Positions 9,254-18,610 of a stretch of 44,683 bases of DNA are shown piece after piece. Positions within the stretch are counted from its first letter, which is position 1, and every line of letters starts with the position of its first letter. Source of the DNA: Gemmatimonadota bacterium (lineage in GTDB: Bacteria; ARS69). Where the stretch lies: the NCBI GenBank assembly GCA_030747075.1, contig JASLLL010000023.1:1-44683 (forward strand), written 5' to 3'. Under the pieces are notes generated by a model. That model saw only the letters and a list, made by a program, of their open reading frames with translations. It was not told the origin of the DNA and searched no databases. Made by a program: the position numbers and the translations under genes.

Positions 9254-9505
9254 TCAGTCTCCCTTCCGAAGGGTCTCCACGACATGAACGATGGAGGCCA
9301 CCGTGTCGAAGACATCCGGCGTGGCGTCTTCGTCGGGGATGGTGACTTCGTAGTGCTCTTCCACGAATCGTTTGAGACTGACCATGCTGAAACTGTCGAC
9401 AATCCCGCTGGTGATGAGTGGCGTTTCCGCCGTCAGTTCGATGTCCTCTTCGTCTTCTTCGTCGAGGTACTCGTTCCGGATGAAGTCGAGAATGTCCTGC
9501 TCCAC
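9254..9505 (-). CDS. Acyl carrier protein paired with the oxoamine synthase
   Basis: 83-residue acidic protein with an acyl-carrier helix pattern and the phosphopantetheine site Ser38 in 'SGIVDSFSMVSL'. It starts at ATG 9505 after GGGGAGG and ends 1 nt before the synthase start. The N-terminus is very acidic ('DEEDEEDIE'). 'DSFS' in place of the fatty-acid AcpP 'DSLD' marks it as a specialised carrier rather than the housekeeping AcpP. It probably delivers an acyl chain to the adjacent synthase, or carries the product. Confidence 0.88.
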   Translation of the reverse strand: MEQDILDFIRNEYLDEEDEEDIELTAETPLITSGIVDSFSMVSLKRFVEEHYEVTIPDEDATPDVFDTVASIVHVVETLRKGD

Positions 9506-9638
9506 GAAAGCCTCCCCGGTGGATGGGTCGTGAACGCTCCCGGCGCCACTGCGCCGCGACTGGCAAAGCTACCCGCTTCCACCGCCTTGCGCCACCGGTT
9601 CCCCGGCGCCTGCCCCGCTATGCCGCCACCCCCGCCGG

Positions 9639-9650
9639 ATGATACAATCC
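9639..9650 (+). promoter_or_regulatory. Extended -10 element ATGATACAATCC
   Basis: TGnTACAAT form of extended -10 (TACAAT at 9643-9648), 42 nt before the preferred start codon at 9693. An almost identical 12-mer lies before the secreted protein at 23290. No convincing -35 hexamer is seen, as expected for extended -10 promoters. Confidence 0.4.
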
Positions 9651-9692
9651 GCTCAGCCCGTGCACTTCGCTCCTTCCGCCCGGAGGTTCCTC

Positions 9693-11174
9693 TTGCGTCT
9701 TCCCGCGGCGCTTCTCGCGCTTCTGCTTCTGGCTTCCACGGCCGCCGCCCCGTCCGCCCGGGCGGCCTCCCTGGTTTCCGCGCAGCTCATCTCCTCCATG
9801 TCGCGCCTGCAGGTCCGCAGTCTCCTCAACCTGTACGGGGCACCCGGACCGTCGGCTGCCAACGGCGTCGACCAGTACCACATCGTCTACAACACCACCG
9901 ATGCGCACGGCCTCCCCACGGTCGCATCCGGAGCGTTGCTCGTTCCCACCGGCACCGGAGTCCCGGATCCCGTGCCGCTCGTTTCCTACACGCACGGCAC
10001 GGTCCTCCTGAAGGCGTCGGTGCCGTCCCGACTCTACGCAAACAACGCGCAAGGCCTCTTCTTCGCGGCCTTCGGCTATGTCGCCACGATGACCGATTAC
10101 CTCGGCCTCGGCGACAGTCCGGGCCTGCACCCCTATCACCACGGCGACACGCAAGCCTCCGCCGCCGTGGACCTCATTCGTGTGGCCCGCCCCTTCCTTG
10201 CCGACAGCCTCGGCGTCACGCTCGACGGATCCGTCTACCTCACCGGCTATTCACAGGGTGGGCACGCCGCCATGGCCACTCACAAGTATGTGGAAGAGAA
10301 CGGCCTCCTTGGCGAGTTCGACATCCGCGGCTGTGCGCCGCTCTCCGGCGCGTACTACCTGTCGGGCGGGCAGTTCACCTTCGCGTTTGAGTACTACGCC
10401 TATCCGGGCTATGTCGTGTACCTCTTCGAGGGGCTGCAGACCGTGTACGGGAATCTCTACGCCACGCGTTCGGAGTTCTACGACGCGCCCTACGACACCA
10501 CCATCCCAACCTATCTCGACGGGATGAGTTCCATGGGAGCGCTCCACGCGGCACTGCCCGACTCCGTCCACCTCTTCATGCAGGACAGCGTTCTGGTCAA
10601 CGCGCTGGCGGACCCCTCGCACCCGGTGATTCTGGCGGTCACCGACAACGACAATCACAACTGGCTGCCCGCGCGCCCCGTTCGCATGGCCTACTGCGAA
10701 GGCGACGAGCAGGTGAGTTACCTGAACGCGATCGCCGCGGAAGACACCATGACGGCACTGGGCGCGGCGTCGGTCGAAGCCGTCCGCGTCGGGGGACCGG
10801 CCGTTGACCACTCGGGCTGCTTCTGGCCCGCCATGGAGGACGCGCGCAACTGGTTCGACGCGCTCCGCGCCGCCTCCTCGGCCGCGATCCCGGGTGCAAC
10901 GCCCGCCTCGCTTTCAGTCCGGCCGAATCCCGCGACAGGCGACGCTGTGATCGCCTTCTCGCTGCCGAGCGCCGGGCGCGCCCGCCTGAGTGTCTACGAT
11001 GTCGCCGGGCGCCGGATCCGAACCCTCCTTGACGCGGAATGCACCGAGGGGAACACCCGGGTCCGGTGGGACGGGCGTGACGCGTCCGGGCACCCGCTAC
11101 CCGCCGGGGTATACTTCGTTCGCATGTCCACGAAGGACGCACGCGCCACGGCGCGCGTCCACCGCATCCGTTGA
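9693..11174 (+). CDS. Secreted lipase/esterase-like hydrolase with C-terminal sorting domain
   Basis: 493 residues from TTG 9693, chosen because CGGAGG lies 6 nt upstream and the product then opens with a clean signal peptide (hydrophobic run then 'PSARA'). The in-frame ATG at 9639 overlaps a -10-like box. Residues ~60-390 form an alpha/beta hydrolase resembling secretory lipases: 'VSYTHGTVLL', 'TDYLGLGDSPG', nucleophile elbow 'GYSQGG' and a late 'DHSGC' that may hold the catalytic His. The last ~80 residues are the FlgD/type-IX-like sorting module: 'NPATGD', 'LSVYDVAGRRIRTLL', 'WDGRDASGHPLPAGVYFVR'. Exported to the cell surface or medium. Substrate unknown, probably an ester or lipid. Its stop overlaps the next start by 4 nt. 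Confidence 0.85.
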   Translation: MRLPAALLALLLLASTAAAPSARAASLVSAQLISSMSRLQVRSLLNLYGAPGPSAANGVDQYHIVYNTTDAHGLPTVASGALLVPTGTGVPDPVPLVSYTHGTVLLKASVPSRLYANNAQGLFFAAFGYVATMTDYLGLGDSPGLHPYHHGDTQASAAVDLIRVARPFLADSLGVTLDGSVYLTGYSQGGHAAMATHKYVEENGLLGEFDIRGCAPLSGAYYLSGGQFTFAFEYYAYPGYVVYLFEGLQTVYGNLYATRSEFYDAPYDTTIPTYLDGMSSMGALHAALPDSVHLFMQDSVLVNALADPSHPVILAVTDNDNHNWLPARPVRMAYCEGDEQVSYLNAIAAEDTMTALGAASVEAVRVGGPAVDHSGCFWPAMEDARNWFDALRAASSAAIPGATPASLSVRPNPATGDAVIAFSLPSAGRARLSVYDVAGRRIRTLLDAECTEGNTRVRWDGRDASGHPLPAGVYFVRMSTKDARATARVHRIR

Positions 11175-12748
11175 CGAAGCGCGCCTCCGGCGGCGATCAC
11201 TTCGACGCGATCGTCATCGGGTCCGGTGCGGGCGGATTGTCGGCAGCCATCACCATGGCGCATGGCGGGCTTCGCACGCTCGTCCTGGAGGCGCACTCGC
11301 TTCCGGGCGGGTGGTGCCATACCTTCGCGCTGGAGGGCTTCCGGTTCAGCCCGGGAGTCCACTACCTCGGAGAGCTGGGCGAAGGCGGAGCGCTCCGGGG
11401 GATGTTCGCGGAACTCGGGCTGGGCGAGGCCCTCTCCTTCCGCGAGATGAATCCGGACGGCTACGATCATCTCGCGATCGGCGGCGAACGGTTCGACATC
11501 CCCGCGGGGGGCGAACGCTTCCGCGACCGCCTGCACGCCCGCTTCCCACGCGAGAGGCGCGGCATAGACCGATACCTCCGCCGGGTCGATCGCGTCTTCC
11601 GCGATCTTCGTCGCTCCCGTCCCGGCACAGGCGCGAAGGCGCTTCTCTCCACGGCGGTCCGCGCGCCGAACTTGGCGCTGCACGGACTTCGCCCGACAGC
11701 GGGCCTCATCCGGCGCCACGCGCGGGATCCGCTCCTTCAGGCCATTCTCGGGATCCGCGCGGGGAATCACGGGGTGGCTCCCTCGCGCGTGCCCTTCGCG
11801 CAGCATGTCGCCATCGAGGGGCACTACCGCGAAGGCGCGTGGTACCCCAGGGGCGGGGGCTCCGCCATCCCAAAGGCCATGATCCGGCGACTCCGCGAAC
11901 TCGGCGGCGAGATCCGGTTGCGCGCGGAGGTCGATGAAATTCTCGTCGACGGGACCGGCCGCCACGCACGCGCCGAGGGAGTGCGTCTGGTCGACGGAGA
12001 AGAACTTCGCGCGCCGATCCTCGTCTCCAATGCGGACGCGCACCGAACTTATCTGTCACTGGTCGGGCGCGAGCACCTCCCCGCGCGACTCCTTCGGAAG
12101 CTCCACCGAACGCCGCACTCCGTCTCGGCGGTAAGTCTCTTTCTCGGAATCGACATGGACCTCGCCGCCGCCGGTTTCGACTCGGGCAACTGGTGGATTC
12201 AGCGCGGCCCCGATGTCGAAGAGACCTATCGATACGCGGCCCGCGCGGACCTCCCCGGGGCGGGAGATCCACCGGGCGTCTTCCTCTCCTTCCCCACGCT
12301 CAAGGATCCGTCGATCCGCCGGGACGGGCTTCACACGGCGGAAGCGTTTGCGTTTGTCTCACGCGAGGCCTTTCGCCCGTTCGACCACACCGAACACGCC
12401 CGGCGCGGCATCGCGTACGAGGAGTTCAAGGCGGACCTTTCGGAGCGCATCATGCGCCGCATCGAAACGGTGGCGCCCGGGATCGGTTCGCGTGTGGTGT
12501 TCTCCGCACTCGGGACGCCGCTGACCAACGAGCACTTTCTACTTGGAACGAACGGCAGCCTCTACGGACCGGAGAAGACCGCGCAGTGGATCGGACCGTT
12601 TGCGTATCCCATGGAGACGCCCGTTGGCGGGCTCTTCCACTGCGGAGCCAGCACGCTCGGGCATGGCGTCATGGGGGTCGTGGGGTCCGGAATGCTGGCG
12701 GGAGGGCGCGCACTCGCACGCGCGGGACGCGCCCTCTCCGTCACCTGA
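11171..12748 (+). CDS. FAD-dependent oxidoreductase, RetSat/phytoene desaturase family
   Basis: 525 residues. The N-terminal FAD Rossmann motif is 'IVIGSGAGGLSAAI' (residues ~14-27), then 'VLEAHSLPGGWCHTF', which is typical of carotenoid desaturases/isomerases and all-trans-retinol 13,14-reductase-like proteins. The central 'RGGGSAIPKAMIRRLRELGGEI' and C-terminal 'GGLFHCGASTLGHGVMGVVGSG' (the FAD-closing strand) complete the fold. No signal peptide, so probably cytosolic or membrane-associated. The start is TTG 11171, overlapping the hydrolase stop as TTGA, so translation is coupled to the upstream secreted hydrolase. It converges with the next gene and their stops overlap by 8 bp (12741-12748). 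No carotenoid synthesis genes are in the window, so the polyene or lipid substrate is unknown. Confidence 0.85.
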   Translation: MTKRASGGDHFDAIVIGSGAGGLSAAITMAHGGLRTLVLEAHSLPGGWCHTFALEGFRFSPGVHYLGELGEGGALRGMFAELGLGEALSFREMNPDGYDHLAIGGERFDIPAGGERFRDRLHARFPRERRGIDRYLRRVDRVFRDLRRSRPGTGAKALLSTAVRAPNLALHGLRPTAGLIRRHARDPLLQAILGIRAGNHGVAPSRVPFAQHVAIEGHYREGAWYPRGGGSAIPKAMIRRLRELGGEIRLRAEVDEILVDGTGRHARAEGVRLVDGEELRAPILVSNADAHRTYLSLVGREHLPARLLRKLHRTPHSVSAVSLFLGIDMDLAAAGFDSGNWWIQRGPDVEETYRYAARADLPGAGDPPGVFLSFPTLKDPSIRRDGLHTAEAFAFVSREAFRPFDHTEHARRGIAYEEFKADLSERIMRRIETVAPGIGSRVVFSALGTPLTNEHFLLGTNGSLYGPEKTAQWIGPFAYPMETPVGGLFHCGASTLGHGVMGVVGSGMLAGGRALARAGRALSVT

Positions 12749-15041
12749 GAAGCAGCGCTCTCCCGGTCGCGACCGCGTCGCCGGACTCCAGCCGCAGAAG
12801 GTAGACTCCCGGGCCGAGCCGCGATCCGTCATCGGCAAGGCCATCCCACTCCACGCCGCCGGACGCGGGCGCGACCCCGTCGAGAAGCACGCGCACACGC
12901 CTTCCCGCGATATCATGCACCGAGAGCCGTGAAGATGCGTTCGCCCCCGCGGACCATGAGACGCGTGTCGAACCCCGGAACGGATTCGGCGCGATGAGTT
13001 CGATTCGCGGAAGAACGCCCCCGGAGAATCCGGGCAGTTCCCCGGCACCCGTCTGCTCCGCATAGCCGATCTGCATCATGAGAAAGATCCCCGCCTCGGT
13101 GGAGATGGCCCCGTGTTCCTCGTTCGCCGTCGTCGTCGGGAAGTACACCGCGTCGAAGGGAGTCTTGCTCAACAGGTCCGGATCTCCCGCGACATCGTGG
13201 AAGAGATCCAGCGGATATCCTCCCGCCGTCTGAAGATCCAGCGAACTGATCGTCGGCACGAAGCAGTGATTGGGATAATTGGTGGTGATGTCCCCGAGCG
13301 TCACCGTGCTTCCGAGAATGTCGGCCGTCGGGGTCTCGGCCGCCGCTGTTTCCATCATGTTGAGCCACCCGCCCGGCGCGTTGTCGTACGGCTTCGAGTG
13401 GGTGAAGTAAACATCCAGCGAAGTGTCCGGAAGCGGCCAGATCTGGTCGATCTCTCCCTGGAAGATCCGTGTCTGCGGCAGGTAGTCCGGCACCGCCCAC
13501 ACATTCCCGATCACATCCACCAGCCAGTTGTAATACTCCCAGTCGATGATCCGGCTTCCCGGCGACATCTGTGACGAGTACCCCATCTGCGACGCGCCCG
13601 CCCCGGCCCCGCTTCCGTCAGCGATGGCCACCTTCCAGATTCGCGGATCGGACGGGTAGTTTCCCATCGCGTTCAGCTCCGCGAAGAGGTCCTGCTTCAA
13701 CGGATCGACCCCCGGGTTCGGCGTCTGGTTGTAGTGGTAGTAAAGCATCTGCCTGGTGGCCGGACGATCCAGCAGGCTCAGGTAGTAGCTCGCCACATCC
13801 GACCAGTCCGCAAAGAACATGATCCAGTACTGAAGGCCGAGCGGAATGTTCGCGCCCTGCTGCGGACCATCGACCGAGATCAGCATCTTCGTGTTCGAGT
13901 CGAGCCCGTTGTCCTCCATCCACACCGTGGCATACCGTGCCACCAGTCCTCCCAGACTCGCTCCGCCGAGGAAGATCTCCCGCTCGACCGACATCTCCGC
14001 CGTGATGCGCTCCAGCAGCCCGGCAAGACCCAGTGCATTCCGCTGAATGTAGTCCGTGGCGTCGCCGAAGTTCATGAGCACCACATCGAACCCGGACGCC
14101 AGCAGAAGTGTCAGCATTCCCTCCGCGTCGAAGAGTTCCACAATCTCCGGCCAGCTCATGGTGTTGTCGATGTCGAAGCCTTCCACCATGACCAGCGGCA
14201 CCTCGATGGAAGCATGCCCCGCGCCCAGGAAGACATAAGCGTCATAGGTGGCCGTGCCGCCCGCGTAGGAATACGGCGCGGTCTGGTTCTCCCAGTAGAG
14301 ATCCGGGACCAGAACCATGGCCGCGCGAATCTCCAGCGGGAACGAACTCACGAGCGTCTCGCCGTCGCGCGTCGCCCGCAGGCGAAGCGTGCGCTCTCCC
14401 GGATCCGGGTAGGTCGTCTCGACGGCGACACCGGGCCGAATCGGACGGAAACCCCGTCCGTCCGCGAGATCAATGGCGTAGTTGACGGCGCCGCCCCCGG
14501 CGTTCGACAGAAGAAGCGACTCCTCCAGCCGAAGAGCCACCCGCCCGGCCCGCGCGGTTCCGGTGAGGGCGGATGCGGCGAAGACGCGAAACTCCTCGAA
14601 CGCCGGGGATCCCCCGGCCGGGATCGCGTCGCGAAGGCGATTCATGCGGAAGTCGAGAAGACCAACGGCCACGACGCCGTCTTGCGCGGCGGCGCGCGTT
14701 CGCGTGCGCACTTCCACCGGTGCGGGCACCGACGAGGGGTCCGCATGCGAATTCCGCACTTCGAGGCAAGCCTGCCGCCAGTCACCCGCACGAACCGACG
14801 GAGCGTCCGCGCTTCCGTCGAGCGCACCGAGATTCATCAGGGAGACGGTGCGTTCGTGGAGCAGTCCGGTCGAGAGACGCGAAAGATCCAGGCTGGAAAG
14901 TTGCGCAGCTCTCTCCGCGCGGACTTCGTCCGGAAGGGCTCCGGAGATCCGCACCTGCGGAGGTTCGGTGGCGAATGCGGCCGTCGCAAGAAACGCGACT
15001 GTAGCCAGAATCGTCAGAGCCCTCTGCTTGTCCCTCACCAT
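12741..15041 (-). CDS. Secreted serine hydrolase-like protein with sorting domain
   Basis: 766 residues from ATG 15041 (GGGAGG 5 nt upstream), with a signal peptide ending near 'ATAAFA'. Residues ~30-270 are a beta-rich, unassigned N-terminal region. Residues ~270-620 resemble an alpha/beta hydrolase: 'LVMVEGFDIDNT' (oxyanion strand), 'GFDVVLMNFGDATDYIQRN', nucleophile elbow 'LGGASLGGLVARYA', then 'SVDGPQQGANIPLG', as in lipase/PGAP1-like enzymes. The end is a sorting module: 'NPFRGSTRVSW', 'LSVHDIAGRRVRVLLDG', 'WDGLADDGSRLGPGVYLLR'. Predicted surface or extracellular esterase or lipase; substrate unknown. The 3' end overlaps the convergent FAD oxidoreductase by 8 bp. The region to its upstream neighbour (15042-15161) carries no clear promoter. 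Confidence 0.82.
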   Translation of the reverse strand: MVRDKQRALTILATVAFLATAAFATEPPQVRISGALPDEVRAERAAQLSSLDLSRLSTGLLHERTVSLMNLGALDGSADAPSVRAGDWRQACLEVRNSHADPSSVPAPVEVRTRTRAAAQDGVVAVGLLDFRMNRLRDAIPAGGSPAFEEFRVFAASALTGTARAGRVALRLEESLLLSNAGGGAVNYAIDLADGRGFRPIRPGVAVETTYPDPGERTLRLRATRDGETLVSSFPLEIRAAMVLVPDLYWENQTAPYSYAGGTATYDAYVFLGAGHASIEVPLVMVEGFDIDNTMSWPEIVELFDAEGMLTLLLASGFDVVLMNFGDATDYIQRNALGLAGLLERITAEMSVEREIFLGGASLGGLVARYATVWMEDNGLDSNTKMLISVDGPQQGANIPLGLQYWIMFFADWSDVASYYLSLLDRPATRQMLYYHYNQTPNPGVDPLKQDLFAELNAMGNYPSDPRIWKVAIADGSGAGAGASQMGYSSQMSPGSRIIDWEYYNWLVDVIGNVWAVPDYLPQTRIFQGEIDQIWPLPDTSLDVYFTHSKPYDNAPGGWLNMMETAAAETPTADILGSTVTLGDITTNYPNHCFVPTISSLDLQTAGGYPLDLFHDVAGDPDLLSKTPFDAVYFPTTTANEEHGAISTEAGIFLMMQIGYAEQTGAGELPGFSGGVLPRIELIAPNPFRGSTRVSWSAGANASSRLSVHDIAGRRVRVLLDGVAPASGGVEWDGLADDGSRLGPGVYLLRLESGDAVATGRALLLR

Positions 15042-15161
15042 GACTGCCTCCCGCGCCGGTTCCCGGTCATTGGCCAGGGGCCTGTCCAGCCCCACGAAGA
15101 ATCCATCATCCCCTATCCGCCCTCGCCAACGCAACTGCGGCGTTCTATGGCGGTTCTCCGC

Positions 15162-18100
15162 CTATTCCGGCAGGAAGGACTTGTCCGGATAAGGGGGTGC
15201 TGTCACCTCCTCCACCGGATCTTCCCGCATGCGGGCCAGCAGGTGTTCCACGGCGGCGTCCAACTGCGCGTCGCCCCCGAGGTGCGTCGCATGAGGGAGA
15301 TTGTCCACCACGATGTCAGGGTCCACGCCGTGTCCCTCGATCAGCCAGTCACCCTCCGGCCCGAACACCCCCCACGCCGCTGCCGAAGCGATCCCTCCGT
15401 CCGCCAGCCAGTTGTTGAACGACAGCCAGATTTCTCCGCCCTGGGTCCGCGTGCCGACGATCGCCCCGATCCCGAGACGGCGAATCCCTTCCGTCAGGAT
15501 TTCGCCGTCGGAGACCGTTCTCTCATTGCACAGCACCACGACATGCCCCCGGAAGGCGTACTGCATGTTCAAGGTCGGCCGCCCGACTCTCCCCTGCCAG
15601 AAAAACCACGCGGGCCGAAGGAGCTTCTCCAGAATCCAGCTGTCGATGTTCCCGCCGCGATTGTGGCGTGCGTCGATCACCAGCCCTTCACGACGAAACA
15701 CGGGATAGAACCCGCGCGCCCAGCGTGTGTAGTCCGCGGTCCCCATCGCCCGCAGGTGAACATAGCCCACCCGCCCCGACCCGCGTTCCTCCACCCGCAG
15801 CCGCCTCGACTCCTCCCAGTCCCGATACCGAAGATCGCGCTCCTCGCCAGCCGTCATCGGTTCCACGACGACGCTCCGCGCGTCTCCCTTCCCTTGCGGG
15901 AGAATCCGCAGCAGCACCTGCTTTCCCGCCTGATTCCGCAGCATGGCGCCGGCGTCGTCGGCACCCTCGCACGACACGCCGTTGATCGCCGCGATCACAT
16001 CACCGGAGCGAATGTCCAGATCCGGCCGTGCCAGCGGCGAGAAGCGTTCCGGGAGATCGGGATCGGACCGGAAGATCCGCTCAATGCGGAAGCCCTTCGC
16101 TTCGGGCGCAAGCGTCGCCCCGAGAAATGCCGGGCCGACATGTTCGCTTGCCTCGCGAATGTCCCCGCCGAACACATAGGTGTGCGACGCGGACAGCTCA
16201 CCCACCAGTTCGCGCAGGAGATCGGCGAACTCGCGTCGGTCCGTCACGCGATCCACCAGCGGAAGGTACTTCCCCAGGATCGCGTCCCGGTCGATCCCGT
16301 GAAGGGCCGGATCGTAGAAGTAGTCGCGTTCCAGCCGCCACGCTTCGACGAACATCTGCCGCCACTCCTCGCGCGGATCGAGTTCGATCGCCCACCCGGA
16401 CAGGTCCACGCGCCCGTCTTCCAGCGCCTCCGCGACCCCTTCGCCCGCATCCACCACATGGAGCGAAGCCTCCCGCCGCACCAGGAGCTTCTGCCCGTCG
16501 GCGGACAGTTCGAAGGAGGCCATGTCTTCCGCCAGTGTCACCGCTTCCGCCTCACCCGACTCGATCGACGCACTCCTGAGCGACTTCTCCCGATCGAAGG
16601 AGGTTGCCGTCTCGATCCAGAACAGCCGCTCCCCGTTGGTCGCAAGGGATCGCCTGTTGGCGGACTCCAGCGGCACGCGATGGATGCGCTGCGGCAACCC
16701 CGCCTGCTCGATCCGCACCTTGATGTCGTCCTCGTCTTCTTCGGAGTCGTCCTCCGCCTCCGCCTCATCCCGTGCGGCGGCACGCGTCAGTTCGTTCTCC
16801 TCCTGAAACGGCGACGCCATCCCGCCCGCGAGGTCCGCGACATAGACTCCCGTGGGACGATCGATGTGCGGTTCCGGCTGGTACGGACCCCACGGATTCC
16901 TCACGAGCGAGCGAAGGTCCCGGTCGGAGAGGAAGTACAGCCACGCGCCGTCCGGCGACCATGCCGGGCTGAAGCTGTTCACCCGGTCGCTGGTCAGCGC
17001 AAGCGATTCCCCCGTACGGATCCGGCGGAGATGGATACGACTGAAGTGATTCGGCGCCACCTTGACATACGCCAGCCACTCGCTGTCGGGCGACCATGCG
17101 AAGTCGCTGAAGCCATCTTCCTCCGAGGTGTCGATGCGTTCGGTGCGCCCGCGCTCCACATCGTGAATCCACAGTTCCTGGTTCTTGTCGTCGAAGACAA
17201 GGGTGCGCCCATCCGGCGACGGCACCCCATCCGCCCGGAAGACACGCGCGTCCCGCGTCAAGGGTTCCGCCTCTCCGGGACGCTCCGGGTCGAGCCGGTG
17301 GAACTCGACTTCGCCCGTCCGGTCCGAAAGCGCAACCAGCCCCCCTCCGTCCCCGAGGAACCGTGCGCTCCGCCAGCGTGCGCCTCCGTCCGGAGTCACC
17401 GTAACGATCCGCCCCGCCGCCGCCGGTGCGACGAACACACGCCCGCGTGCCGTCAGCGCCACCTGCTCTCCATCGGGCGAGACATGGGCGGAGGTCAGGT
17501 ACTCCATCGGATCGGTGACCCACCGGGAACGCGACCGCTCGAAGTCGCTGGGGAGAGACACCTCGACCCGCCAATCTTCTCCGGTCACGAGATCCTGCAC
17601 GCGAAGGTCCGCGCCGTGCTGGTACACCACACGGTCGCCGGAAATCTCCGGGTCCTTCGCATCAAAGTCCGTGTGGGTCGTATGCTGCCGGAGGTCCGAT
17701 CCATCCTGCGCCATCGACCACAGGTTCATCACGCCATCGCGATCGCTCACGAAAAGAACGCGCCCGGCCCACCATCGGGGACTGCGGTCCGCCCCGTCGA
17801 AGTCCGCGGTCAAACATGCGGCTTCCGTATCTCCGTCGGCGAAGCGCCACACATCCTGCGCCATCCCGCCGCGGTACCGCTTCGTGCTGCTGGATGTCGG
17901 CGCAAACCGGTTGAAGAAGAGCGTCCCCGCGCCCACACACCCGTCCGACGCCTGATGCAGTGGATAGACCCGCGAACGCCCGGTCCGTGGATGGACGGCC
18001 GCCATCTGCCACTGCGGAAGGGTCGAGTGATGGCGCGTTGCGTAGAGCACCTCTCCGCCGGGGGTCCACCCGACCACGCGCGCTCGTTCCCCCTCGCAGG

Positions 18101-18398
18101 TCAGCGGCTTCGGCACCCCGCCCGCAAGCGGCATGACGAACACCTCCTCCGGCCCGTCATACGACGCGCTGAACGCCACCCACGCACCATCGGGAGAGAT
18201 CGCCCCGCGCGACTCCTCCCCCGCGTGGGAGGTCATTCGCACCGCCGTGCCGCCGGAAACGGAGACTCGCCACAGGTCCCCCTCCGCCGTGAAGACGAGG
18301 GTGTCCTCGAAGATCGCCGGGTGCCGGTAATACCCTTCGCGTGCGAACGCGGGAAACGCAACGACGAGAACCGCCGCGATTGCCAGAAGTGGTCTCAT
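15162..18398 (-). CDS. Exported tricorn protease homologue (S41 family)
   Basis: 1,078 residues from ATG 18398, the second of two in-frame ATGs; AGGAGC lies just before it. It opens with a signal peptide ('LLAIAAVLVVAFPAFA'). Residues ~25-330 and ~340-640 are repeats of WD/TolB-like propeller blades ('ISPDGAWVAFSA', 'SPDGEQVALTARG', 'WSPDSEWLAYV', 'WSPDGAWLYFLSD'), interrupted by an acidic insert near residue 510. A PDZ-like segment ('DIRSGDVIAAINGVS') precedes the S41 core. The predicted catalytic set is Ser738-His739 ('SASHTYVFGG'), Ser963-Asp964 ('RTVSDGEIL') and Glu1021 ('LIEGHGVDPD'), almost the same numbering as Thermoplasma tricorn (S745-H746, S965-D966, E1023). An active oligopeptidase is likely. 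Unlike cytosolic archaeal tricorn, this one should act in the periplasm or outside. Confidence 0.93.
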   Translation of the reverse strand: MRPLLAIAAVLVVAFPAFAREGYYRHPAIFEDTLVFTAEGDLWRVSVSGGTAVRMTSHAGEESRGAISPDGAWVAFSASYDGPEEVFVMPLAGGVPKPLTCEGERARVVGWTPGGEVLYATRHHSTLPQWQMAAVHPRTGRSRVYPLHQASDGCVGAGTLFFNRFAPTSSSTKRYRGGMAQDVWRFADGDTEAACLTADFDGADRSPRWWAGRVLFVSDRDGVMNLWSMAQDGSDLRQHTTHTDFDAKDPEISGDRVVYQHGADLRVQDLVTGEDWRVEVSLPSDFERSRSRWVTDPMEYLTSAHVSPDGEQVALTARGRVFVAPAAAGRIVTVTPDGGARWRSARFLGDGGGLVALSDRTGEVEFHRLDPERPGEAEPLTRDARVFRADGVPSPDGRTLVFDDKNQELWIHDVERGRTERIDTSEEDGFSDFAWSPDSEWLAYVKVAPNHFSRIHLRRIRTGESLALTSDRVNSFSPAWSPDGAWLYFLSDRDLRSLVRNPWGPYQPEPHIDRPTGVYVADLAGGMASPFQEENELTRAAARDEAEAEDDSEEDEDDIKVRIEQAGLPQRIHRVPLESANRRSLATNGERLFWIETATSFDREKSLRSASIESGEAEAVTLAEDMASFELSADGQKLLVRREASLHVVDAGEGVAEALEDGRVDLSGWAIELDPREEWRQMFVEAWRLERDYFYDPALHGIDRDAILGKYLPLVDRVTDRREFADLLRELVGELSASHTYVFGGDIREASEHVGPAFLGATLAPEAKGFRIERIFRSDPDLPERFSPLARPDLDIRSGDVIAAINGVSCEGADDAGAMLRNQAGKQVLLRILPQGKGDARSVVVEPMTAGEERDLRYRDWEESRRLRVEERGSGRVGYVHLRAMGTADYTRWARGFYPVFRREGLVIDARHNRGGNIDSWILEKLLRPAWFFWQGRVGRPTLNMQYAFRGHVVVLCNERTVSDGEILTEGIRRLGIGAIVGTRTQGGEIWLSFNNWLADGGIASAAAWGVFGPEGDWLIEGHGVDPDIVVDNLPHATHLGGDAQLDAAVEHLLARMREDPVEEVTAPPYPDKSFLPE

Positions 18399-18503
18399 GA
18401 AGCTCCTCATGCGCAAACGCGCAGAATCGGGTTCGTCGGGGTCTTTGACGCGATCAGACTAAACCAAGCGCGCCCGTCCGTCGCGCACTTCGAGAATCCG
18501 CAC

Positions 18504-18533
18504 TTGACAGCGACTCGCCGGAGCGGCTACAGA
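18504..18533 (+). promoter_or_regulatory. topA promoter
   Basis: Consensus TTGACA at 18504-18509, 18-nt spacer, TACAGA at 18528-18533. The topA ATG is 77 nt further on. This is one of the best -35 boxes in the window. Confidence 0.6.
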
Positions 18534-18610
18534 CTTCGCCCTTGTGTCTGGACGCACCCCTTGAGTTGAGATGGCTGAAGGGTGCGTTCCTCGCTCCCGT
18601 GGAGGCCTGC

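Noticed and set aside
9639-9692. ATG 9639 as start of the secreted hydrolase
   Set aside because: It falls within a TACAAT -10 element and has no ribosome site, while TTG 9693 follows CGGAGG and gives a standard signal peptide.
13734-18569. A 1,611-codon open frame on the plus strand
   Set aside because: It is antisense to the tricorn homologue and a secreted hydrolase, both with clear domains. Its translation is a patternless Arg/His/Pro-rich chain, the usual by-product of high-GC codon bias.
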